Positions 24,575-33,246 of a stretch of DNA of 39,886 nt are shown one piece after another. The stretch covers positions 1 through 39,886 of the forward strand of contig JAGAUN010000074.1 of NCBI GenBank assembly GCA_017620715.1, read 5' to 3'. The first letter of the stretch is position 1, and each line of letters begins with the position of its first letter. This stretch comes from Muribaculaceae bacterium. GTDB lineage: Bacteria > Bacteroidota > Bacteroidia > Bacteroidales > Muribaculaceae. Position numbers and translations under genes: made by a program. The notes below the pieces were generated by a model. It saw only the letters and a list, made by a program, of their open reading frames with translations, was not told the origin of the DNA and did not search any database.

Positions 24575-26311
24575 TTATTTTTCAAAAAATTGTATTGACG
24601 TGTTCTGGAGTGTGACAGGGCCGTCGAGTGTCTGATTGATGAGTATCACCACTTCGTCGGTAAGTTCGGATTCGGGCAATATCACTACTCTCGGATCGGG
24701 CATTGCCTGAATGTTGCCGAACTCACCCTGAGGGAGCGCGTGCCATCCGTCGGCGGCGTGAACCACCACAGTATATTTGTATATTTTCCCGGACTCGGGC
24801 CCGGGTGTATAGATGAATCCGCCCACGGGCCGCTTTTGGTCGAGCCGGTAATATATGGCCGCGGAGCCACCGGTCTCAATCATGTCGGTGTGTGCGATGG
24901 CTATCGGGGAAATCGTGTCGATTAAAGATGTAACTTCATCGGTGATTTGCGGGAGGGAGTAGATGCCGTTGATGGTGATGTGGGGTGTGGCACGGGTGTT
25001 TATTACCTTTACACTCACCGAGTCGACTGCCGTGGGCTCGAATGTGAGTATGCGGCGGTGGCCTATGGTAGTGCCCTGCGCCAGGGTGCGCGCTACGCCG
25101 TCGGTATAGCCGAGCACTTCAAAGAGCTCTACACGCTGCCCCTTGGTGATATCTTCCGAAAGGCTCACGGCATTTATTACGGGGCGCCGGGTGGCGGTGA
25201 GGTCGTGGGTGAAACCGGCATCAATCCAGTTTTTAAGCTCCATAAGCCGGATTGAATCGGCCTGAGCTATGAGGCCGCGTCGGTCGGGCGGCACGTTGAG
25301 TAGAAGCACCGAGTTGCGGCCTACCGACTGGAGATAGATGTCGGCAAGCTGTTGAAGAGATTTGGGTTGCTCCGTCGGGTGGTAAAACCATCCCGGGCGT
25401 ATGCTCACATCCACTTCCGATGGCCACCAGTAGAGTCTCGATGCTTTAGCGAGCAGATCGCGGCTGCCAAGGTCGTGCGACATTTCGTTGATGCCGAGCG
25501 CCTGTTTCACCGAGTCGGCTTCGGGAAAGATAGATGGGGTGAGGGGAGTGACGCTCCATTCCGTCTCGCGGCCCACGCCCCCCTCGTTGCCTACCCAGCG
25601 AACGTCGTCGCCTGTAATGGCGAGCACTGCCTGAGGCTGAAGGGTACGCATCACCTCGCGGAACCGCAGCCAGTCGTACTCCTGACGTTTGCCGTTGGGC
25701 CCTTCGGCGCAGGCACCGTCGAACCATACCTCATCTATAGTGCCGTAGTTGGTAAGCAGTTCGGTGAGCTGCGCCACAAACATATCGTTGTATCGGGGGG
25801 AGTCGCCGTAGCACGAAGCGTTGCGATCCCAGGGAGAGAGGTAAATGCCCATCTTCATGCCGTATTTGTCGCATGAGCGGCGCAGGTCGGCCACCACATC
25901 GCCTTTGCCGTTGCGCCATGACGATGATGCTACCGAGTGATTGGTGGTCTTGGTGGGCCAGAGGCAGAAGCCGTCGTGATGCTTGGCGGTGAGAATCACC
26001 ATATCGAAGCCTGCATCGTGCAATGTTTTCACCCACTGGTCGGTATCGAGGTCGGTGGGATTGAAAAGGTCGGGGTTTTCAGAGCCGTCGCCCCATTCGC
26101 GGTCGGTGAAGGTGTTTATGCCGAAATGTAAGAACGCGGTGAGCGGTCGTTGTTGCCAGAGCAGCTGTTGCTCATTGGGTACGAGGTTGGCCGCTATGGC
26201 CACACGTTGTGCCATGTCGGCATCGGCCGGTATGTCGACTACCTTAGTTACAGAGGCAGATGCCGCAATACATGCAATGCCAAGCAGTGATAATGTGAAG
26301 CTGTGTTTCAT
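24575..26311 (-). CDS. GH29 alpha-L-fucosidase
   Basis: A 578-residue exported enzyme. After a signal peptide the GH29 barrel runs to about residue 360: LTAFLHFGINTFTDREWGDG (57-76), LTAKHHDGFCLWP (107-119) and EVWFDGA (194-200), with D198 the likely nucleophile. The wording of the first block resembles the GH29-B subgroup, which is selective for alpha-1,3/1,4-fucose; that is inference by eye. The C-terminal part (about 380-578) is beta-rich and probably a binding or sandwich domain. The gene's start overlaps the sulfatase stop by four bases (ATGA), so removal of fucose and sulfate is co-expressed. Confidence 0.92.
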   Translation of the reverse strand: MKHSFTLSLLGIACIAASASVTKVVDIPADADMAQRVAIAANLVPNEQQLLWQQRPLTAFLHFGINTFTDREWGDGSENPDLFNPTDLDTDQWVKTLHDAGFDMVILTAKHHDGFCLWPTKTTNHSVASSSWRNGKGDVVADLRRSCDKYGMKMGIYLSPWDRNASCYGDSPRYNDMFVAQLTELLTNYGTIDEVWFDGACAEGPNGKRQEYDWLRFREVMRTLQPQAVLAITGDDVRWVGNEGGVGRETEWSVTPLTPSIFPEADSVKQALGINEMSHDLGSRDLLAKASRLYWWPSEVDVSIRPGWFYHPTEQPKSLQQLADIYLQSVGRNSVLLLNVPPDRRGLIAQADSIRLMELKNWIDAGFTHDLTATRRPVINAVSLSEDITKGQRVELFEVLGYTDGVARTLAQGTTIGHRRILTFEPTAVDSVSVKVINTRATPHITINGIYSLPQITDEVTSLIDTISPIAIAHTDMIETGGSAAIYYRLDQKRPVGGFIYTPGPESGKIYKYTVVVHAADGWHALPQGEFGNIQAMPDPRVVILPESELTDEVVILINQTLDGPVTLQNTSIQFFEK

Positions 26312-27906
26312 AAAGTGGTATCAGTTAACGGTGATGGGTATTGAAAGCGAATAGGATCGTCGTACTGCTCCTGGGCCTGACGCAGCAGATGAAGCATCCG
26401 GCGGGTAATATTGGCGGTGCCCGGCTCGCCATATATATTGTGCATTTCGGTAGGGTCGGCCTCAAGATCGTATAGCTCCAAGGTATCGATATCGTTGTAG
26501 AAATGCACAATCTTGTAGCGGTGGGTGCGTATGCCGTAGTGGCGTTTCACCTGGTGCTCAGCGGGGTATTCGTGGAAATGGTAGTAAACGTACGGACGCC
26601 ACTCGGCCGGCTGCTCTCCGCGCAGAAGCGGCAGCAACGATACGCCCTGCATGTCGGCCGGAATCTCTACGCCGGCAAGGTCGAGGAATGTGGGGGCGTA
26701 ATCGATGTTCTGCACCATTGAGTCGATGTCGCCGTGCGCTGCAAATCCTTTTGGCAGGCGCATGACCAAAGGGGTGCGGAGCGACTCTTCGTAGATGAAT
26801 CGCTTGTCGAACCATCCGTGCTCGCCCATATAGAATCCCTGGTCGGAGGTGTAGACCACGAGGGTGTTGTCGTCGAGGCCATGGTCGCGCAGATAGTCGA
26901 GCACGCGGCCCACGTTGCGGTCAAGCGAGGCTACGGTCTTGGCATAGTCGCGCATATAGCGCTGATATTTCCACACGGCAAGCGAGTCGCCCGAGAGACT
27001 GTCGGCATAGAAGCGGTCGATAATAGGCTGATAGAATTCATCCCAGCGTGCGCGCTGCGCGGAGTCCATTCGGCCGGTCATATACAGATAGTTGGGAGTG
27101 AGGCGTGAGTGAGAGTCGGGGCGCCACATCTTCAGGTCGTATACCACATCCATGTCGTGCGGGCTGGCAATCGACATTTCCTGTTCGGCCGCGGCCCGGC
27201 GCCCGGCATAGTTGTCGAAGAAATTTTCGGGGAGGTCGAAAACGCGGTCTTCATACAGGTCGAGGTCGCAGGTGTCGGCCATCCAGTTGCGGTGTATTGC
27301 CTTATGATGTATGAGCAGGCAGAAGGGGCGTGAGGGGTCGCGCTGTGTCTCGAGCCAGTCGATAGCTTTGTCGGAGATGATGTTGGTGAGGTATCCGTGG
27401 TGGGTCACGGTGTCGCCCTGCATGTTTATGAAGTCGGGCTGGTAATAGTCGCCCTGACCCGGTACTATTTCCCAGTGGTCAAATCCGGTGGGGAGCACAT
27501 GCAGATGCCATTTGCCTATCAGGGCAGTCTGGTAGCCTGCCTGCTGCAGGTATTTGGGGAATGTGGGCTGTGAGGCGTCGAATGTGGAGAATTCGTTTGA
27601 GAGGAATCCGTTGGTGTGGCTGTGTTTGCCGGTGAGCATGCAGGCTCGAGAGGGGCCCGAAAGCGAGTTGGCCACAAAACTGTTGGTGAAACGCACACCG
27701 TCGGCGGCAATGCGGTCGAGATTGGGGGTGGATATATGCCGGCGGTCGTAGGCACTCATCATCTGTGCCGTATGGTCGTCGGTCATTATATATACAATGT
27801 TGGGCCGTTGGGCCGGCTTATGCTCGGGCCCGGCGGTTGTGGCTGCCGCTGTTGCCGTGGCCATTGCCGTGAGCGCCGCGCCGTGAAGTAATAAATCGGT
27901 GTTCAT
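26308..27906 (-). CDS. Serine-type sulfatase, probable GlcNAc-6-sulfatase-like (S1 family)
   Basis: A 532-residue exported enzyme of the alkaline-phosphatase superfamily. After an Ala/Thr-rich signal, the metal site starts with D43-D44 in MTDDHTAQMM. The maturation motif is SGPSR (83-87), so Ser83 should be converted to formylglycine; this serine type needs the anaerobic radical-SAM maturase, which is not in this window. The MGEHGWFDKRFIYEE block near 378 resembles N-acetylglucosamine-6-sulfatases (S1_11-like), an inference. The ATG at 27906 gives a usable signal, lies 29 bases after folB and is coupled to the fucosidase start downstream. Confidence 0.9.
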   Translation of the reverse strand: MNTDLLLHGAALTAMATATAAATTAGPEHKPAQRPNIVYIMTDDHTAQMMSAYDRRHISTPNLDRIAADGVRFTNSFVANSLSGPSRACMLTGKHSHTNGFLSNEFSTFDASQPTFPKYLQQAGYQTALIGKWHLHVLPTGFDHWEIVPGQGDYYQPDFINMQGDTVTHHGYLTNIISDKAIDWLETQRDPSRPFCLLIHHKAIHRNWMADTCDLDLYEDRVFDLPENFFDNYAGRRAAAEQEMSIASPHDMDVVYDLKMWRPDSHSRLTPNYLYMTGRMDSAQRARWDEFYQPIIDRFYADSLSGDSLAVWKYQRYMRDYAKTVASLDRNVGRVLDYLRDHGLDDNTLVVYTSDQGFYMGEHGWFDKRFIYEESLRTPLVMRLPKGFAAHGDIDSMVQNIDYAPTFLDLAGVEIPADMQGVSLLPLLRGEQPAEWRPYVYYHFHEYPAEHQVKRHYGIRTHRYKIVHFYNDIDTLELYDLEADPTEMHNIYGEPGTANITRRMLHLLRQAQEQYDDPIRFQYPSPLTDTTL

Positions 27907-27935
27907 ATATCGGTATCAGTATGATTTAAGGAGTA

Positions 27936-28298
27936 TTACCATTGCACGGTGACGGAGGCGCAGGCCATCGAAACACCGGCGATGGGCGGATTGAGTTTGC
28001 TTACGGTAACGCTTCCGCCTTCGATTTGGGAGAAGCGCGAACACACTGCCTCGATGATGCGGCCGCATACCCTCTCTATGAGCTTCGATGGGGTGGCCAT
28101 GGTATGCCGGATTATGTCGCAGAGTATCGAATAGTCGACCGTTTGGTCGAGACGGTCGGTGAGTGTGGCCTGCACGGCCGGGTAACGTATACTCAGGGTC
28201 ACCTCATATTCGGCACCCACAGTGCGCTCCTGAGGCATCACGCCATGAAAGGCGTAACAACGCATTTTATCTATTGTGATGGTAACTGATTGGTTCAT
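27936..28298 (-). CDS. folB: Dihydroneopterin aldolase
   Basis: A 120-residue cytoplasmic enzyme, the usual length, cleaving dihydroneopterin to 6-hydroxymethyl-dihydropterin in folate synthesis. Motifs: MRCYAFHGVMPQERTVG (13-29), VDYSILCDII near 69-78, KLIERVCGRI and a C-terminal SKLNPPIAG. The gene sits 22 bases after rnr and 29 bases before the sulfatase, so it appears to be part of the same long transcript; pairing a folate gene with glycan-degrading genes is unusual and looks like an operon join and not a functional link. folP lies at 11495. Confidence 0.92.
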   Translation of the reverse strand: MNQSVTITIDKMRCYAFHGVMPQERTVGAEYEVTLSIRYPAVQATLTDRLDQTVDYSILCDIIRHTMATPSKLIERVCGRIIEAVCSRFSQIEGGSVTVSKLNPPIAGVSMACASVTVQW

Positions 28299-28320
28299 GG
28301 CTGGGGTTGAGGCGGGATGG

Positions 28321-30591
28321 TCAGCGGCGCGAGCGAGTGCGGGTTTTACGGCGGTCGTTGCCCCCCTTCTTGCGCCCCTGATTGCCGGCGAGAGCCTGCC
28401 GGGCTCCTACGTTACGGCCCATCATATCTTCGTCGGGGCGACCCATGTCGTCAACAAGTACAAAGTCGAGTTGCTTCTTCTCGAGCGAGGCGCGGGCTAT
28501 CTTCACTTTAACCTCATCGCCAAGACGGTAGCGAACGCCGCGACGCCGGCCTACGAGGCAGTAATTCTTTTCATCGAAATCGTAATAGTCGTCGGCGAGA
28601 TCGCGCATTGGCACGAGACCCTCGCACATATTCTCCGACAATTCTACGTATAGGCCCCATTCGGTGACTCCGGATATTACGCCGTCGTAAACCTCTCCGA
28701 GATGGTCGGCCATAAACTCCACTTGCTTGTATTTTATGGATGCGCGTTCGGCATTGGCGGCGAGCTGCTCCATTTCCGACGAGTGTTTGCACTGGTCTTC
28801 GAGCTTCTCTTTGTTGACGCTGCGGCCTCCGGCCAGGTAGCGCTCGAGGAGGCGATGCACCATCATGTCGGGGTATCGGCGTATGGGCGATGTGAAGTGT
28901 GTGTAATATTCGAAGCCGAGGCCGTAGTGACCGACATTGTCGGTAGAATAAATTGCTTTGGCCATGGAGCGTATTGCCAGAGTGGAGAGGAAATTCTCTT
29001 CGCCTTTGCCCTTGACGTCGGCGAGCATGCGGTTGATGGAGCGGTTGACTTCGCGCGCAGAGCCTGTGTCTTTGACCTTAAAGCCGAATGTACGGGCTAT
29101 CTTGCTCAGGTCGGCCAGCTTGCCTGCATCGGGCATGTCGTGTATACGGTATACGAAGGCTTTGGGTGTCTTGCGGCCTGATGTGCGGCCTATGGCGGCT
29201 GCTACTGTCTTGTTGGCCAGCAGCATAAATTCTTCGATGAGTTTGTTGGCATCTTTGCTCTCCTTGAAATAGACGCTTACCGGATGGCCTGCCTCGTCGA
29301 TTTCGAACCGCACTTCGCGGCGGTCGAATTCAACCGAGCCGTTTTCGTAGCGCTCTTTGCGAAGCTGTTTGGCGAGAGAGTCGAGGGTGAGAATCTCCTG
29401 TGCGTAATCGCCCACGCCGGTCTCTATAACTTGCTGCGCCTCCTCGTAGGTGAAGCGGCGGTTTGACTTGGTGACTGTGCGGCCTATGCGGTACGATTTC
29501 ACTCGGGCCTGGGCGTCGAGCTCGAAGATGCATGAGAAGGTGAGTTTCTCCTCGTCGGGGCGCAGGGAGCATATGCCGTTTGACAGGTGCTCGGGGAGCA
29601 TAGGCACAACGCGGTCAACAAGGTAAACCGAGGTGGCACGTTTCTGGGCCTCCTTGTCGAGGAGCGAGTCGGGGCGCACGTAGTGGGTAACGTCGGCTAT
29701 GTGCACTCCTACTTCGTAGTTGCCGTTGGGGAGAGTACGGAGCGAGAGCGCGTCGTCGAAATCTTTGGCGTCCTTCGGGTCGATGGTGAATGTGGTGACC
29801 TCGCGCATATCCTCGCGCAGGGCAATCTCCTCAGGTGTGATTCCGGCACCGATTTTCAGCGCGGCCTTGTCAACATTTTCGGGATAGCGGTAGGGGAGGC
29901 CGAACTCGGCCAGGATGGCGTGCATTTCGGTGGTGTTCTCGCCGGTGAGACCGAGTACGTCGACTACCTCGCCGATGGGATTTTTGGCATCGTCGGGCCA
30001 TGATGTGATGCGCACTATGGCTTTCTGGCCCGTGGTGGCGCCCTTGAGTTTTGCGCGGGGTATTATGATGTCGGTGGCAAGGAACTTGGAGTCGGTCTGC
30101 AGATATGAGTACTGACGCTCCACGTGTATGGTGCCTATGAAGGTCTGGTCTTTCTCTTCGATTATCTCTATCACTTCGGCTTCGGGTTCGACACCGCGGC
30201 GTGCGGCCGACACGAATACCTTAACGCGGTCGCCGTTGAGGGCGTGCATGGAGTTGCGCTCGGCTACGAAGATTGATTCGGAGTCGGTATCGGTGACCAC
30301 GCTGTTTTTGCCGTTGCTGCGGCGCACGAATGTGCCGGTGACAACGTTGCTGCGCTGCGGCGCCTTGTATTTGCCGGGCGATACCTCTATGAGGTCGCCG
30401 TCGTAAGCCATCTCGGCCAGCTGCATGGCTATGGCGCGGTGCGCGGCGGGCGAGTCGGCTCCTATTGCGTAGGCTACCTGCTTATAATTGAATGTGGCGT
30501 TTTTCTGACGGGATATATAGTCGCGCACCTCGGCTACGAGATTGCGTGTAGAGCGTGATTTTGGTTTTGAGGTTGTGGGTTTCTTTGCCAT
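28321..30591 (-). CDS. rnr: Ribonuclease R
   Basis: A 756-residue 3'-5' exoribonuclease able to degrade structured RNA. Architecture: N-terminal helix-turn-helix-like segment (about 15-75), cold-shock-type RNA-binding domains (about 80-240), a catalytic RNB domain (about 265-600) with TIDPKDAKDFDDALSL, VGVHIADVTHYVRP and GLGFEYYTHFTSPIRRYPDM, then an S1 domain (about 645-720). The acidic DAKDFDDA cluster supplies the metal ligands. A Lys/Arg-rich tail (about 735-756) follows, as is typical. It is the first gene of the long minus-strand run; the gyrB terminator lies upstream. Confidence 0.95.
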   Translation of the reverse strand: MAKKPTTSKPKSRSTRNLVAEVRDYISRQKNATFNYKQVAYAIGADSPAAHRAIAMQLAEMAYDGDLIEVSPGKYKAPQRSNVVTGTFVRRSNGKNSVVTDTDSESIFVAERNSMHALNGDRVKVFVSAARRGVEPEAEVIEIIEEKDQTFIGTIHVERQYSYLQTDSKFLATDIIIPRAKLKGATTGQKAIVRITSWPDDAKNPIGEVVDVLGLTGENTTEMHAILAEFGLPYRYPENVDKAALKIGAGITPEEIALREDMREVTTFTIDPKDAKDFDDALSLRTLPNGNYEVGVHIADVTHYVRPDSLLDKEAQKRATSVYLVDRVVPMLPEHLSNGICSLRPDEEKLTFSCIFELDAQARVKSYRIGRTVTKSNRRFTYEEAQQVIETGVGDYAQEILTLDSLAKQLRKERYENGSVEFDRREVRFEIDEAGHPVSVYFKESKDANKLIEEFMLLANKTVAAAIGRTSGRKTPKAFVYRIHDMPDAGKLADLSKIARTFGFKVKDTGSAREVNRSINRMLADVKGKGEENFLSTLAIRSMAKAIYSTDNVGHYGLGFEYYTHFTSPIRRYPDMMVHRLLERYLAGGRSVNKEKLEDQCKHSSEMEQLAANAERASIKYKQVEFMADHLGEVYDGVISGVTEWGLYVELSENMCEGLVPMRDLADDYYDFDEKNYCLVGRRRGVRYRLGDEVKVKIARASLEKKQLDFVLVDDMGRPDEDMMGRNVGARQALAGNQGRKKGGNDRRKTRTRSRR

Positions 30592-30643
30592 AATTTATAG
30601 TTGCTATAGGGTTATAACAGCGGTGCAGGCCTCTAAGTTATGT

Positions 30644-30680
30644 AAAAATGCTGGTACTGCAAGATGGCACCGGCATTTTT
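30644..30680 (-). terminator. gyrB terminator
   Basis: Arms 30644-30655 and 30669-30680 pair over 12 bases with one G-T wobble around a 13-base loop. On the minus strand the stem ends in a TTTTT run. It sits between the gyrB stop (30726) and rnr start (30591). Confidence 0.75.
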
Positions 30681-30725
30681 TAGTGGTAATTTATTCGATT
30701 CGTGTGCCAATATAGCCCGAAATAA

Positions 30726-32666
30726 TCAGGCGTCGATATTGGCGTAGTTGGCGTTTGCCTCGATGAAGTCGCGGCGTGGTGCCACATCTTCGCCCATGAG
30801 CATCGAGAAGATGCGGTCGGCCTCGGCAGCGTCGGAGATGTTAACTTGCTTGAGGAGACGGTGTTCGGGCGACATGGTGGTGTCGCGGAGCTCTTCGGCG
30901 CTCATCTCGCCCAGACCTTTGTAACGCTGTACTTTGGTCTTGTCGCCATACTTGAGTATGAACTGCTGCACCTGCTGGTCGGTCCAGCAATATTCCTCCA
31001 CTTTGCCGCGTGTGCATTTAAACAACGGGGGGGTGGCGAGGTAGAGGTAGCCGTTTTCGATGATGGGGCGCATGCGGCGGAAGAAGAAGGTCATGAGCAG
31101 GGTGGCGATGTGCGAACCGTCGACATCGGCATCGGTCATGATAATAATCTTATGGTATGCGAGCTTCGAGATGTTCACCTCCTTGGGGTCGTCGTCGGTG
31201 CCGATGGTTACGCGCATGGCGCGGAATAGGCTGGTGATTTCCTGATTCTCGAATATGCGGTGATCCATGGCTTTCTCCACGTTGAGTATCTTTCCGCGTA
31301 AGGGGAGTATGGCCTGGTGGGTGCGGTCGCGGCCCTGTTTGGCGGTACCGCCTGCCGAGTCACCCTCGACGAGGAAGAGCTCGCAGTCTTCGGCCGTGCG
31401 GCTTGAGCAGTCGGCGAGCTTGCCGGGAAGTCCGCCGCCGGTGAGGGGCGATTTGCGCAATACGTTTTTGCGGGCATTGTAGGCTGCGTGACGTGCCTGG
31501 GCGGCGAGTATCACTTTCTCTACTATGGTTTTGGCCTGACGGGGGTGTTCCTCGAGGTAGTTGCGCAGCGCTTCGCTTACGGCGGTCTGCACGGCGCCTA
31601 TCACTTCGCTGTTGCCGAGTTTGGTCTTTGTCTGACCCTCGAACTGGGGCTCCATCACTTTTACCGATACAACGGCGGTGAGGCCCTCGCGGAAGTCGTC
31701 GCTTGCCACATCTATTTTTACCTTCTCGAGCATTTTGTTGTCTTCGGCATACTTCTTAAGTGTGGCAGTGAGGCCGCGACGGAAGCCGGTGAGGTGCGTG
31801 CCGCCCTCTATGGTGTTGATGTTGTTGACAAACGAGTATACGTTTTCGTTGTAGGTGGTGTTGTAGGTCAGGGCTACCTCTACGGGTATTCCCTGGCGCT
31901 CGGTGTTGAGATGTATTACATCCTCTATGAGGGGCTCCTTGTTGGAGTCGATATACTCCACAAATTCGCGGAGACCGTCTTTGGAGTAGAAGGTCTCGCT
32001 GCGGGCTTCGCCGTTTTCGTTAACCTCACGCAGGTCGGTGAGCGTGAGTGTGATTCCGGCGTTGAGGAAGGCCAGGTCGCGCAGGCGGTTGGCCAGCGTG
32101 TTGTAGTCGTAAATGGTTACGGTAAATATCGAGTCGTCGGGCAGGAAGGTAATCGATGTGCCGGTGTGGTCGCTCTGGCCAACGATCTGAAGCTCTGTGG
32201 TGGGTTTGCCGCAGGAGTATTCCTGTACGTAAGCTTTGCCGTCGCGGTGTATCTCGGCACGCAGATAGGTTGAGAGCGCGTTGACGCAGCTTACGCCCAC
32301 GCCGTGCAGACCGCCCGATACCTTATACGAGCCTTTGTCGAACTTGCCGCCGGCGTGAAGCACTGTGAGCACCACTTCGAGGGCGCTTTTGTGCTCCTTC
32401 TCGTGCATGTCAACGGGAATACCGCGGCCGTTGTCAACCACCGTTATCGAGTTGTCGGCATTGATGGTCACGTCGATATGGCTTGCAAATCCGGCGAGAG
32501 CCTCGTCGATAGAGTTGTCGACAACCTCATATACCAGATGGTGCAGACCTTTGAATGAGATATCGCCTATATACATGGCCGGGCGCTTGCGCACGGCTTC
32601 CAATCCTTCGAGCACCTGTATGTTGCTCGCACTATACTGCTTAGATTCGTCTTCTAATTCTGCCAT
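30726..32666 (-). CDS. gyrB: DNA gyrase subunit B
   Basis: A 646-residue topoisomerase subunit, the short GyrB form. The GHKL ATPase domain shows VVDNSIDEALAGF, DNGRGIPVD and SGGLHGVGVSCVNALS; a transducer region follows; the TOPRIM domain has LVEGDSAGGTAKQGRDR near 432 and DADVDGSHI near 512; the C terminus has the RYKGLGEMSAEEL motif. It provides ATP-driven negative supercoiling with GyrA, which is not in this window. ParE is the main alternative, but the QGRDR and surrounding wording fit GyrB. It has its own promoter and terminator. Confidence 0.94.
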   Translation of the reverse strand: MAELEDESKQYSASNIQVLEGLEAVRKRPAMYIGDISFKGLHHLVYEVVDNSIDEALAGFASHIDVTINADNSITVVDNGRGIPVDMHEKEHKSALEVVLTVLHAGGKFDKGSYKVSGGLHGVGVSCVNALSTYLRAEIHRDGKAYVQEYSCGKPTTELQIVGQSDHTGTSITFLPDDSIFTVTIYDYNTLANRLRDLAFLNAGITLTLTDLREVNENGEARSETFYSKDGLREFVEYIDSNKEPLIEDVIHLNTERQGIPVEVALTYNTTYNENVYSFVNNINTIEGGTHLTGFRRGLTATLKKYAEDNKMLEKVKIDVASDDFREGLTAVVSVKVMEPQFEGQTKTKLGNSEVIGAVQTAVSEALRNYLEEHPRQAKTIVEKVILAAQARHAAYNARKNVLRKSPLTGGGLPGKLADCSSRTAEDCELFLVEGDSAGGTAKQGRDRTHQAILPLRGKILNVEKAMDHRIFENQEITSLFRAMRVTIGTDDDPKEVNISKLAYHKIIIMTDADVDGSHIATLLMTFFFRRMRPIIENGYLYLATPPLFKCTRGKVEEYCWTDQQVQQFILKYGDKTKVQRYKGLGEMSAEELRDTTMSPEHRLLKQVNISDAAEADRIFSMLMGEDVAPRRDFIEANANYANIDA

Positions 32667-32736
32667 CGAATGCTTATGGTTTGTTACTCTTGGTTACGTG
32701 TAATAATGGTGAAATCGGCGTGGCCGAAAATCTTAA

Positions 32737-32768
32737 CAAAGGTACGAAAAATTTCGCAATCGGGCAAA
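32737..32768 (-). promoter_or_regulatory. gyrB promoter
   Basis: On the minus strand TTTG (32765-32768) and TACCTTTG (32737-32744), 20 bases apart, match the consensus. The gyrB ATG is 70 bases downstream. Confidence 0.7.
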
Positions 32769-32832
32769 TTTTGGGAGTTGGGACGTTTGAGGTTGTTAAT
32801 TGTGAAAAAATGCAAAAATATTGCCGGGTTTG

Positions 32833-32863
32833 TTGCATCGTAACGAAAAACTCCTTACCTTTG
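32833..32863 (+). promoter_or_regulatory. tRNA-Pro promoter
   Basis: TTG (32833-32835) and TACCTTTG (32856-32863), 20 bases apart, lie 17 bases before the mature tRNA 5' end. It is divergent from the gyrB promoter. Confidence 0.7.
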
Positions 32864-32880
32864 CAACGCTTTTCAGAAAT

Positions 32881-32954
32881 CGGGGTGTAGCTCAGTTGGT
32901 TAGAGTACGCGTCTGGGGGGCGTGAGGTCGCTAGTTCGAGTCTAGTCACCCCGA
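32881..32954 (+). tRNA. tRNA-Pro (anticodon GGG)
   Basis: A cloverleaf folds by eye: acceptor CGGGGTG/CACCCCG (seven pairs), D stem GCTC/GAGT, anticodon stem CGCGT/GCGTG with loop CTGGGGG giving anticodon GGG, variable AGGTC, T stem GCTAG/CTAGT with loop TTCGAGT, and discriminator A. The first acceptor pair is C1-G72, as in bacterial proline tRNAs. CCA is not encoded. No integrated element is seen downstream. Confidence 0.93.
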
Positions 32955-32993
32955 CAAAGAGAAAGAGCGTTATCGCTCTCAACTGCAAAAGCC

Positions 32994-33030
32994 AAAGCGC
33001 TGAAATCCATACGGATTCCGGCGCTTTTTT
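32994..33030 (+). terminator. Terminator after tRNA-Pro
   Basis: AAAGCGC (32994-33000) pairs with GCGCTTT (33021-33027), with an inner AATCC/GGATT stem (33004-33008, 33013-33017), followed by a T-run to 33030. A smaller AGAGCG/CGCTCT hairpin lies just after the tRNA (32964-32979). Confidence 0.8.
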
Positions 33031-33135
33031 CGTGTCGGCCCGATAATTACACCGAGGCGGGAGGACTAATTGTAGGAACTATTTGCAATTAGTTCTGAGT
33101 GGCGGCTATCCATTCTCCTGGCGCTTTACGAAAGA

Positions 33136-33168
33136 AAAGGTTGCCGGCCGGTGTGGCGGGCAACCTTT
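33136..33168 (-). terminator. Terminator after the Spy-like gene
   Basis: Perfect 10-base arms AAAGGTTGCC (33136-33145) and GGCAACCTTT (33159-33168) with a 13-base loop; on the minus strand the stem is followed by a TTCTTT-type T-rich tail. It lies 79 bases beyond the stop of the 33247 gene. Confidence 0.65.
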
Positions 33169-33246
33169 GAGGAGAGGGAGAAAATGAAAAATTATTATTC
33201 TTGAGGTTGTTGCTGTATCTGATTGTTGTGCCTTACATGTATGGGC

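Noticed and set aside
32881..33246. Possible element integration site at tRNA-Pro
   Set aside because: The tRNA is followed by its own terminator and an ordinary gene; no direct repeat of the tRNA end, integrase or mobile gene is visible.
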